Below are positions 16,194 to 21,072 of a DNA stretch of 21,072 bases, in pieces. Below the pieces are notes generated by a model. That model was not told where the DNA came from. It saw only the letters and a list, made by a program, of their open reading frames with translations, and ran no database searches. Origin of the DNA: Symbiodinium natans (lineage: Eukaryota > Sar > Dinophyceae > Suessiales > Symbiodiniaceae). The stretch lies in assembly GCA_905221605.1 (NCBI GenBank), contig CAJNDS010002401.1, forward strand, positions 1,338,542 through 1,359,613, read 5' to 3'. The stretch's first letter is position 1, and each line of letters begins with the position of its first letter. A program made the translations under genes and the position numbers.

Positions 16194-16302
16194 TGGCGGT
16201 GGTGGTGGTGGTGGTGGTGGTGGTGGTGGTGGTGGTGGTGGTGGTGGTGGTGGTGGTGGCAGTGGTGGTGGTGGTGGTGGTGGGGGTGGTGGTGGTGGTT
16301 TT
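16194..16302. repeat. (GGT)n trinucleotide repeat
   Basis: About 36 GGT units with two interruptions (GGCAGT and GGG). It lies just after the zinc-ribbon exon and is either intronic or a poly-Gly extension of it. Frames on both strands through it give homopolymers only. Confidence 0.95.
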
Positions 16303-16598
16303 TTGGCAAGGTCGTAAGATGCACCCCAAGCCCAGCAGCCCAAACCGTGAATCCAGACCCCATGAGCCCAAGATGCCTGTGCCGAGCCTTGAACCCCGAA
16401 TGCCGAAGATCCCCAATGCGAATGTCTTCAGAGTGGGACCCCACAACCCTAGAACGTCTGAGCCCCCTTGGGAATAGTTTTTTCTTTTTGTTTACATAAA
16501 GCCCAGGAGGGTATTAACAAATATCATGTTAATTAAGGTTCTAAGGGGAGTATAGTAGCGTCTGAACCCCCAGCTAAGAAGCCGCCCAGCCCTGCCAG

Positions 16599-16673
16599 AG
16601 CTGCCCTTCTTGCGGCAACGTCTACATGGACGACTCGCTGTTCTGCCGGAAGTGCGGCCACAAGCGCGGCGAG
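16599..16673 (+). CDS. Probable exon: zinc-ribbon module 2
   Basis: The acceptor is CCTGCCAG at 16598. The 25 codons include SCPSCGNVYMDDSLFCRK and CGHKRGE, with canonical C-x2-C...C-x2-C spacing, ending GAG before a possible GC donor (GAG|GCGCGC). It is clearly a duplicate of the exon at 16111, with about 80 percent identity by eye at protein level and the same phase 0. Tandem duplication of a symmetric exon explains the pair. Confidence 0.62.
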
Positions 16674-16694
16674 GCGCGCTGCAAGCTGTCTCTA

Positions 16695-16828
16695 CTTGGA
16701 GGTTCAAGGTACTTATCAACCAATTATAGCGGTTTGGGGTTTAGGGTTTAGGGTTTAGGGTTTAGGGTTCTGTAACTGTACTTGTACTTGTACTTGTAGC
16801 CATATTTCGGCACTTAAGGTCCTTACTT
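16695..16828. mobile_element. TA-flanked MITE, family M, copy 3, split by a telomere-type array
   Basis: The left end CTTGGAGGTTCAAGGTACTT (preceded by TA) matches copies 1 and 2 up to CAATTATA at 16728. After the array 16729-16770 the family interior resumes (TGTAACTGTACTTGTACTTG, then AGCCATATTTCGGCACTTAA). The right terminal repeat is missing, so the copy is truncated. Confidence 0.7.
16729..16770 (+). repeat. Telomere-type array inserted into MITE copy 3
   Basis: GCGGTTTGGGG, then four perfect TTTAGGG units and a partial one. Copies 1 and 2 have no such sequence at the corresponding site, so the array arrived after the element. Confidence 0.85.
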
Positions 16829-16841
16829 CACGGGTTTAGCC

Positions 16842-17033
16842 GTGGGCTTGGCATATGGTCGAACGCTCGGAACGACCTCCATGCCGTGGCAATGGGGCGT
16901 CGGAGACATCGTTGTTTTGGGGATCTCCTTAAAACGGTTTTTTGGAAGGATCCTGCGAGCCGTGAGAAAGGGAGTCAGTACCTACCAGTATATTTTTCCT
17001 GAGACAACAGGGTCCGATACTCCAAAAACCTGA
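16842..17033 (+). CDS. Possible exon, unknown
   Basis: A 63-codon frame opened by GTG, with a hydrophobic patch (WGVGDIVVLGISLKRFFG) and a basic end (RILRAVRKG). No domain recognised and no clear splice sites, so the coding call is weak. Confidence 0.2.
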   Translation: MGLAYGRTLGTTSMPWQWGVGDIVVLGISLKRFFGRILRAVRKGVSTYQYIFPETTGSDTPKT

Positions 17034-17298
17034 ACCCTCGAACCCTGACATGAAACAGGGTTTATATTGCTGTTATTGGTGAGTGTATATAAGGTTCCTT
17101 ATTAAAAATTGGTGAGTGTATATATTGGGTGCCCTTTTGGGGATACAAGAAATACAAACCCTACACCAATATGATGTCCCAACAGCAAGTGGTTTGGGTC
17201 TGCTCGGCCTTGGCAGTCCCAAAGCCCGAAGATTTTCGTATATTTTCGTAAGCCCCACCGCAAGAGACTCGAAGCCCTCAGCCCTCCTTACTATTGCA

Positions 17299-17320
17299 CC
17301 CCCCCCCCCCCCCGCCCCCC
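17299..17320. repeat. Poly-C run
   Basis: About fifteen C, one G, then six C. Confidence 0.9.
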
Positions 17321-17350
17321 AAATCCTTACACCCTCAAACACTTTAGCCC

Positions 17351-17390
17351 CCTAAACCCTAAACCCTAAGCCCTTAGCCCGAAACCCTCT
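17351..17390 (-). repeat. Degenerate telomere-type array
   Basis: Five CCCTAAA-type units, three of them variants. Confidence 0.8.
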
Positions 17391-17433
17391 TAAATCCCCT
17401 TAGGTCCCCTTTAAGGCCTAAGCCCCAGTGTAG

Positions 17434-17457
17434 GCAGCGCCAGCGGTGGCTACTGAG
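17434..17457 (+). CDS. Possible 24-nt microexon
   Basis: The acceptor is AGTGTAG|G and the codons read AAPAVATE, ending GAG before a GT donor (GAG|GTGCCC). Phase 0 at both ends. It matches the other Ala/Pro/Glu segments in composition and in its AG|G...GAG|G edges. The size makes it only a candidate. Confidence 0.3.
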
Positions 17458-17527
17458 GTGCCCTGAGGGCCGGGAAATAGCGTTCCGTAGCCTGCGGTGG
17501 GACTTCATCGTTAGCACAGCGCACACG

Positions 17528-17556
17528 GTTTAGGGTTTAGGGTTTAGGGTTTAGGG
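17528..17556 (+). repeat. Telomere-type array (TTTAGGG)
   Basis: Four perfect units, then degenerate ones to about 17620. Confidence 0.88.
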
Positions 17557-17754
17557 CAGCGTTTAGGGTTCAGAGGTTCAGTAGGGCTTAAGTAGGGTTC
17601 AGGGCTCAGGGGCAACCACTGACCACTCCCAAAACCATAACTCCCAAACGACGCGAAGTCGCCTCGGGCGTGGGGCTGCAATGAACGGCCCCTCCAGCAC
17701 AAATCGTTTGGCACCCGTCTTTCAAAGCATCAAGCGGCGTGTACAAAGACGCAG

Positions 17755-17866
17755 TGGGGTAGTTCGCTAAATTCCGGTCCCTTTTTGGGTCCTTATTTCA
17801 AGGGCACCATGCTCTCTGTCTACTATAGGACCCAAAAAGGGACCCAAATGTCGAGAACTACCCAGT
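17755..17866. mobile_element. MITE-like fold-back element
   Basis: The arms 17755-17795 and 17826-17866 are imperfect reverse complements (GGTCCCTTTTTGGGTCC against GGACCCAAAAAGGGACC). The outer ends read TGGGGTAGTTC...GAACTACCCAG. No coding capacity. Confidence 0.7.
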
Positions 17867-18049
17867 AGTTTGTGTGGCTGCGGGTGCTGCACAGCGTAAG
17901 CTTGGGTGTGAGAAGGCTGTGCTGAGGACGTTCACCCGAAGAGCCCATATCCGGCAACTCTAAACCCGACACCCTAAAAATCGAGTCCCAAGTTCTGTTG
18001 CCAACAATATCGAAAACCCGTGAAACAAAGCCCGGAAACCTCGGAAACC

Positions 18050-18143
18050 CCCCAAACCCTAAACCCTCAACCCTCAACCTAACACCCTAAACCCAGAACC
18101 CTAAACCCAAAACCCTAAACCCTGAACCCTAAACCCGAAACCC
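18050..18143 (-). repeat. Telomere-type array, variant-rich
   Basis: About twelve units, CCCTAAA mixed with CCCTCAA, CCCGAAA, CCCAGAA and CCCAAAA. Confidence 0.88.
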
Positions 18144-18228
18144 ACCGCAAGACCCAACGCCGAATCTGAATTCCCTACGGGGCCCCGAGCCCTTAGAACT
18201 GCCGGCCTGGCTGACACAGACTTCGGGC

Positions 18229-18303
18229 CTTAGGGTTTAGGGTTTAGGGGTTTAGGGGTTTAGGGGTTTAGGAGTTTAGGGGTTTAGGGTCTAGGGTTTA
18301 GGG
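18229..18303 (+). repeat. Telomere-type array with 8-bp TTTAGGGG units
   Basis: Two TTTAGGG units, then a run of TTTAGGGG, then TTTAGGG/TCTAGGG. The 8-bp register is a second example of local expansion of a variant. Confidence 0.9.
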
Positions 18304-18398
18304 CCAACTCCCTGAACATTTTTGAACATACCTCTGCCGTGGAGCCTACCCCTGCCATCTACATCAAAGCAACCTTCAGTGTGGTAGAAAAACTATAA
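18304..18398 (+). CDS. Possible exon, unknown
   Basis: The frame opens at the end of a telomere array (TTTAG|GGCC) and reads ANSLNIFEHTSAVEPTPAI, then IYIKATFSVVEKL and a stop. The SAVEPTPA part resembles the Ala/Pro/Glu segments. Boundaries uncertain. Confidence 0.3.
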
Positions 18399-18444
18399 GA
18401 AGAGCACCTTAAATCGGAGATCTTCTGAAAACGGTCTTCTGGGA

Positions 18445-18541
18445 AGGCCCTTGGGATGTTCTTACATTTTCATGTATGGGGTTTAATGAGAATCATATTC
18501 AGGAATGTATTTTCATAGGGTTTTGAGTCTGAGGGCTATCC
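18445..18541 (+). repeat. Dispersed repeat family D, copy D
   Basis: AAGGCCCTTGGGATGTTCTT...CATATTCAGGAATGTATTTT...GAGGGCTATCC. Best matched to copy B. Confidence 0.6.
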
Positions 18542-18601
18542 GTGTGCCGAGGATCATCCACCTCCATCGGGCCGGGTTCAAGGTCTCAGTTAGACTGGTG
18601 A

Positions 18602-18660
18602 GGGTTTAGGGTTTAGGGTGTAGGGTTTAGGGTTTAGGGTTTAGGGTTTAGGGGTTAGGG
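18602..18660 (+). repeat. Telomere-type array (TTTAGGG)
   Basis: About eight units including GTGTAGGG. Further units occur at 18709-18732. Confidence 0.9.
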
Positions 18661-18739
18661 AGGGCAGCAGAAACCGATCTTTCCTTGCCTTGCGAAAGCG
18701 GTGTAGAGTTTAGGGTCTAAAGGGTTTAGGGTATGTTCT

Positions 18740-18840
18740 AGATGGTGGACCCGAAGCCCCAGCGCGACTCCGCTACTTGGCCTTAAGCTACGCCCTCCTC
18801 CATCGCTGGCTTCGTAGGCAGGCTGTGACTTGCGGCAAGA
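18740..18840 (+). CDS. Possible exon, unknown
   Basis: The frame reads GPEAPARLRYLALSYALLHR, then WLRRQAVTCGKKAPQKSRAR, and stays open to 19008. The start of the run is protein-like. There is no methionine and no firm splice site. It could be an upstream exon of the membrane-protein gene that follows. Confidence 0.25.
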
Positions 18841-19029
18841 AGGCACCGCAAAAGAGTCGCGCGCGCGCCCTGTGCTCGGATGTAGGACATTGTGGTCCCT
18901 GGCATAGAGTGACAAACCGACCGGTACCACAGCCTCAGTGTCATCTTGTGATTGGGCATGGGCCTTGGTACCAGATTTTGGCTCACGAGTACCTCATTGT
19001 AGCGGCCTAGGGCCCATCTGAGCAAAGCG

Positions 19030-19200
19030 ATGAAGTCACCCGAGTCAAAAAAGTCGAAGGCGAAGGGCCCGCCCGTGAGTGACGGAAAGCCGTCGCAGGC
19101 AATCCTCACTCTGTTAGGGGGCATTCTCTTTTGGCCGGCGCTCTACCGTGTGTTCACGAAGCTGGTGGCATTCGTGACAGAGGCGGGGCGATACAAGGGG
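19030..19200 (+). CDS. EF-hand membrane protein gene, exon 1 (putative start)
   Basis: The ATG at 19030 opens MKSPESKKSKAKGPPVSDGK (basic and polar), then a hydrophobic segment AILTLLGGILFWPALYRVFT and LVAFVTEAGRYKG. A GT donor at 19201 leaves phase 0, matching the phase of the next exon. Whether this is the true first exon is unknown. Later exons on the same strand continue with further hydrophobic segments and an EF-hand, so the protein is probably multi-pass and calcium-responsive. Family not recognised. Confidence 0.5.
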
Positions 19201-19355
19201 GTCCCATTCTTTGGGATTCCGTGATAGGCTGTTTCCTAGCTTTTTTGAACCGATTTCCTCACACAGGCTCTGATTATACTACATATTATATATATATATA
19301 TAGAGAGAGAGAGGGAGTAGCATTTGCAAGCCGATGAGCCTATGAGCCAGTGCAG
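19201..19355 (+). other. Putative intron 1 of the membrane-protein gene
   Basis: GTCCCA...CAGTGCAG. It contains an AT dinucleotide tract and a (GA)n tract (about 19288-19314) and no telomere-type array. Confidence 0.35.
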
Positions 19356-19560
19356 GCAACACAGCATACGCCTGCGCTTGAAATCACCAGCTTCTTGTTG
19401 CTCAGCTTGCTTCCCATCTCGTTGATCAAGATGAAGCTTGGCTAACCCTAAACCCCAAACCCTAAATCCGAAACCCTAAACCCTAAACCCTAAATGCTTC
19501 CCATCTCATTGATCAAGATGAAGCTTGGCTCATGTTCACAGGGCTGGAAAGTCAGTTTGG
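19356..19560 (+). CDS. EF-hand membrane protein gene, exon 2, split by a telomere-type array
   Basis: After GTGCAG|G (19355) the frame reads ATQHTPALEITSFLLLSLLP, then ISLIKMKLG, and stops at the array 19444-19494. A second copy of the 36-bp flank (19495-19530) restores the frame and continues SCSQGWKVSL to a possible GT donor near 19561. The minus strand is also open across the same region (for example HEPSFILINEMGSKLSNKK), so the coding strand is not settled; the plus strand is preferred because the neighbouring exons are plus. Either way the array would end translation unless removed by splicing. Confidence 0.4.
19408..19443. repeat. 36-bp direct repeat, left copy
   Basis: Starts TGCTTCCCATCTCG and ends GATGAAGCTTGGCT. 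Identical to 19495-19530 except for one base (G at 19421 against A at 19508). It abuts the telomere-type array. Confidence 0.95.
19444..19494 (-). repeat. Telomere-type array between 36-bp direct repeats
   Basis: 51 bp of CCCTAAA-type units (with CCCCAAA and TCCGAAA variants), placed exactly between the two 36-bp repeats. Confidence 0.95.
19495..19530. repeat. 36-bp direct repeat, right copy
   Basis: See 19408-19443. The near identity implies a recent duplication at the insertion site. Confidence 0.95.
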
Positions 19561-19569
19561 TGTTTCGGT

Positions 19570-19722
19570 GAACCCTAAACCCCAAGCCTTCAGCCCTAAA
19601 TACTGAACCCCAAGCCCAAAAACCCTGTAACCCTATAACCCTAAAGCCTGGTTTAGGGTTTAGGGTTTAGGGTTTAGGGTTTAGTGTGTAGGGTGTAGGG
19701 TGTAGGGTGTAGGGTTTAGGGT
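19570..19722. repeat. Two opposed telomere-type arrays with TGTAGGG block
   Basis: CCCTAAA-type units (19571-19645) switch directly to TTTAGGG units (19650-19683). A homogeneous block of the variant TGTAGGG (about 19684-19712) follows. The whole could be the intron before the exon at 19729. Confidence 0.9.
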
Positions 19723-19728
19723 TTGGAG

Positions 19729-19901
19729 AACTACCCCCCCAAGCTCAGGAAGATGGCGAAGTGGACGATCGACGGCCCATTGAAGAGGCTGGGGGCGGCC
19801 ACGACAAGCCCGGGCATCCAGACCATCCTGCTCGCCCTGGCGCCCGCCGCCCGCAGCTTGACCAACGCCCTGCTCATGCTGCTCAGCCATGAAGACGAGA
19901 C

Positions 19902-19902
<1 letters not shown>
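19729..19902 (+). CDS. EF-hand membrane protein gene, exon 3
   Basis: After TTTGGAG (or the TTTAG nine bases earlier) the frame reads NYPPKLRKMAKWTIDGPLKR, then GIQTILLALAPAARSLTNAL, LMLLSHEDE. The second part is amphipathic to hydrophobic. It ends just before a TTGAGGG-type array, with a GA donor possible at ACT|GAGGGT or earlier; the exact 3' end is open. High GC and smooth codon use support coding. Confidence 0.55.
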
Positions 19903-19933
<31 letters not shown>

Positions 19934-19986
19934 GGTTTAGGGTTTAGGGTTTAGGGTTTAGGGTTTAGGGCTAGGGTTTAGGGTTG
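19903..19986 (+). repeat. Telomere-type array with TTGAGGG block
   Basis: About five TTGAGGG units, then seven or eight TTTAGGG units. Confidence 0.92.
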
Positions 19987-20089
19987 GGCGAGCTTGTGTC
20001 CAGAGGGCGGTCGTGTGCGTGGGGGGGGGTCGGAGGTTTGGGGGATGATGGTTGTGAGAGGGAGCCACAAGGCTACGGAGAGCGTGCAG

Positions 20090-20204
20090 GTACTTCACCG
20101 TCAACCTGCTTGTCTCCGCGATTCCCGAGGATGCCAAGGTGAACCTTCCTGAGAAGTTCAAGTATCTGGACCCGGATGGAGATGGCGTCCTCACGGGCCC
20201 AGAG
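20090..20204 (+). CDS. EF-hand membrane protein gene, exon 4 with EF-hand loop
   Basis: The acceptor is GCGTGCAG|G at 20089. The frame reads YFTVNLLVSAIPEDAKVNLP, then EKFKYLDPDGDGVLTGPE. DPDGDGVLTGPE is a full 12-residue EF-hand loop: D at 1, 3 and 5, G at 6, L at 8, T at 9, E at 12. The exon ends exactly after the loop Glu (GAG|GTC). Only one EF-hand is seen, so it may pair with a partner hand elsewhere. Confidence 0.65.
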
Positions 20205-20216
20205 GTCGAGAAAGCG
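20181..20216. repeat. Direct repeat flanking an intronic telomere array, left copy
   Basis: GATGGCGTCCTCACGGGCCC then AGAGGTCGAGAAAGCG. It matches 20342-20373 with two substitutions and a four-base gap, all upstream of the AG|GT. Confidence 0.9.
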
Positions 20217-20361
20217 GTACCCTAAACCCTAAACCCTAAACCCTAAAGCCTAAACCCTAAACCCTAAACCCTAAACCCTAAACCCTAAACCCTAAACCCT
20301 AAACCCTAAACCCTAAACCCTACTAAACCCTAAACCCTCTTGATGGTGTCATCACCCAGAG
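20205..20361 (+). other. Putative telomere-repeat intron (157 bp)
   Basis: GTCGAG...CCCAGAG. Cutting at AGAG|GTCGAG in both copies of the flanking direct repeat gives a GT...AG intron and restores TGPE|VEKAMHELTTR in frame, phase 0. The body is about sixteen CCCTAAA units. The part of the repeat kept as exon (GTCGAGAAAGCG) is identical in both copies, whereas the part discarded with the intron has diverged. Confidence 0.6.
20218..20338 (-). repeat. Telomere-type array (CCCTAAA)n inside an intron
   Basis: About sixteen units with one CCTAAAG and one CCCTACTAAA irregularity. Confidence 0.96.
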
Positions 20362-20373
20362 GTCGAGAAAGCG
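20342..20373. repeat. Direct repeat flanking an intronic telomere array, right copy
   Basis: GATGGTGTCATCACCCAGAG then GTCGAGAAAGCG. See 20181-20216. Confidence 0.9.
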
Positions 20374-20495
20374 ATGCACGAGCTCACGACCCGGGTCTTG
20401 ATTTCCATCTGCTACTTGGAGCTCTTGGTCTTCGGCCTTGGCATCCTAAAGAAGCCGGAGTGGCACAAGCCGGTGGGCAAAGACATCGTGGACAA
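20362..20495 (+). CDS. EF-hand membrane protein gene, exon 5
   Basis: The frame reads VEKAMHELTTRVLISICYLE, LLVFGLGILKKPEWHKPVGK, DIVDK. RVLISICYLELLVFGLGIL is a good membrane span, and KPEWHKPVGKDIVDK looks like a conserved soluble stretch. It starts phase 0 after the telomere-repeat intron and ends at GACAA (phase 2) before a GT donor at 20496. Without splicing it would read on to YPYYLL and stop at 20517. Confidence 0.65.
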
Positions 20496-20670
20496 GTACC
20501 CCTACTATTTGCTTTAATAGGGTTTAGGGTTTAGGGTTTAGGGTGTAGGGTTTAGGGTTTAGGGTTTACCCTTAGTCAGGAAGAACCCCAAACAGAATAA
20601 AAACAAGAATAATCCCTATATTCCCCTTAGTCATGAAGAAGTTTTTTTGGTGCTCCTAAGCAATTAGTAG
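20496..20670 (+). mobile_element. Putative introner: inverted-repeat element acting as a 175-bp intron
   Basis: It starts GTACCCCTACTATTTGCTT and ends AAGCAATTAGTAG, followed by GTAC (20671-20674). The arms are imperfect inverted repeats (CTACTATTTGCTT against CTACTAATTGCTT). GTAC on both sides looks like a 4-bp target duplication. The first GTAC supplies the GT donor and the right arm ends in AG, so GACAA|GTAC...TAG|GTACTGG splices to an in-frame DKYWKRLDKR. The interior has TTTAGGG units (20519-20569), then AT-rich unique sequence. Confidence 0.6.
20519..20569 (+). repeat. Telomere-type array inside the putative introner
   Basis: About seven TTTAGGG units, one GTGTAGGG. The orientation is opposite to that of the array in the preceding intron. 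Confidence 0.92.
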
Positions 20671-20779
20671 GTACTGGAAGCGCTTGGACAAGCGGAAGCC
20701 CAAGACGGTACTCTTCTGCATGGGTGCGCATGTCTTCCTGCTCCTTGTCTGTGCCACAGGCACCTCGGCAGCTGTTTAA
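20671..20779 (+). CDS. EF-hand membrane protein gene, last exon
   Basis: From AG|GTACTGG the frame reads (K)YWKRLDKRKPKTVLFCMGA, HVFLLLVCATGTSAAV and a TAA at 20777. The phase fits the previous exon exactly. VLFCMGAHVFLLLVCATG is a final membrane span, and the basic YWKRLDKRKPK precedes it. About 100 bp of probable 3' untranslated sequence follows before the next array. Confidence 0.62.
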
Positions 20780-20883
20780 GATCTTCTTTGTTTCGGTTTC
20801 TATCCGCCTGTCATTCTGTTGCTATTTGTGTACACGCGACTGCTACTATTGCTACGTCTGGCAGGTGCGACAGAGGTTCTAGG

Positions 20884-20907
20884 ACCCTCAACCCTAAACC
20901 CTAAACC

Positions 20908-20960
<53 letters not shown>

Positions 20961-21072
20961 ACCCTAAACCCTAAACCCTAAAACCCTAAAACCCTAAACC
21001 CTAAACCCTAACCCTAAACCCCTAAACCCTAAAACCCTAAAACCCTAAAGCCTAAAACCCTAAACCCTAAAC
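20884..21072 (-). repeat. Telomere-type array to the window end, with CCCTCAA block
   Basis: CCCTCAA repeated about nine times (20886-20961), then CCCTAAA, CCCTAAAA and CCCCTAAA units running off the window. Several unit lengths coexist, so it is not a clean terminal telomere. Confidence 0.95.

Noticed and set aside
16036-16499. Poly-Val, Gly, Trp, Pro, His and Thr frames on both strands
   Set aside because: All come from the GGT repeat. Only the zinc-ribbon part upstream of it looks coding.
20340-20534. A frame shifted relative to exon 5
   Set aside because: The other plus frame gives a membrane span and joins both neighbouring exons in phase; this one is its shadow.
20884-21072. A true chromosome end
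   Set aside because: The array is mixed in unit sequence and length, and arrays of the same kind occur throughout the window in both orientations. The window simply ends here.
1-21072. tRNA, rRNA, CRISPR or bacterial operon features
   Set aside because: No cloverleaf, rRNA core or spacer-repeat array was recognised by eye. The regular short repeats are telomere-type, not CRISPR.

Overview
The window is nuclear DNA of a dinoflagellate. The clearest marker is a perfect genomic copy of the 22-nt dinoflagellate spliced leader (DinoSL) at 7774-7795. Arrays of the TTTAGGG telomere-type repeat, in both orientations, are scattered over the whole window. Probable exons are very short, and some apparent 5' splice sites are GC as well as GT, as is known for dinoflagellates. 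Species cannot be named from the sequence.

Layout. 0-3.3 kb: telomere-type arrays separated by short unique or exon-like pieces. 3435-4706: an intronless gene for a predicted secreted, surface-anchored seven-blade Asp-box (BNR-like) propeller protein with a Thr-rich stalk. 4.7-7.7 kb: fold-back elements, an AT-rich (AATTAT)n array, a 43-bp tandem repeat and a possible reverse-transcriptase remnant. 7774 to about 10.8 kb: a reverse-transcribed mRNA copy that starts with DinoSL and carries a 5'-truncated reverse transcriptase, a zinc-knuckle-like motif, an RNase H domain with its acidic residues, and a frameshifted C-terminal part. 10.8-18.7 kb: telomere-type arrays, TA-flanked fold-back elements, a dispersed repeat of about 100 bp, and many small plus-strand exon-like segments rich in Ala, Pro and Glu, with two duplicated zinc-ribbon exons. 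19.0-20.78 kb: a plus-strand multi-exon gene for a membrane protein with one canonical EF-hand loop. Its introns are largely telomere-type repeats. 20.88 kb to the end: telomere-type array.

Main observation. Telomere-type arrays appear to serve as intron bodies. At 20205-20361 the array lies between direct repeats of coding sequence that contain AG|GT, so a duplication at the insertion site would directly create GT...AG splice sites. At 20496-20670 the intron looks like a small inverted-repeat element whose GTAC target duplication supplies the GT donor. A third array (19444-19494) is flanked by 36-bp direct repeats with one mismatch, and a fourth interrupts one copy of a three-copy TA-flanked element family. 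Together these suggest that telomere-type DNA is inserted at breaks or carried by small elements, and that some insertions became introns. Exon boundaries were read by eye from frame, splice consensus and phase; there is no transcript evidence.
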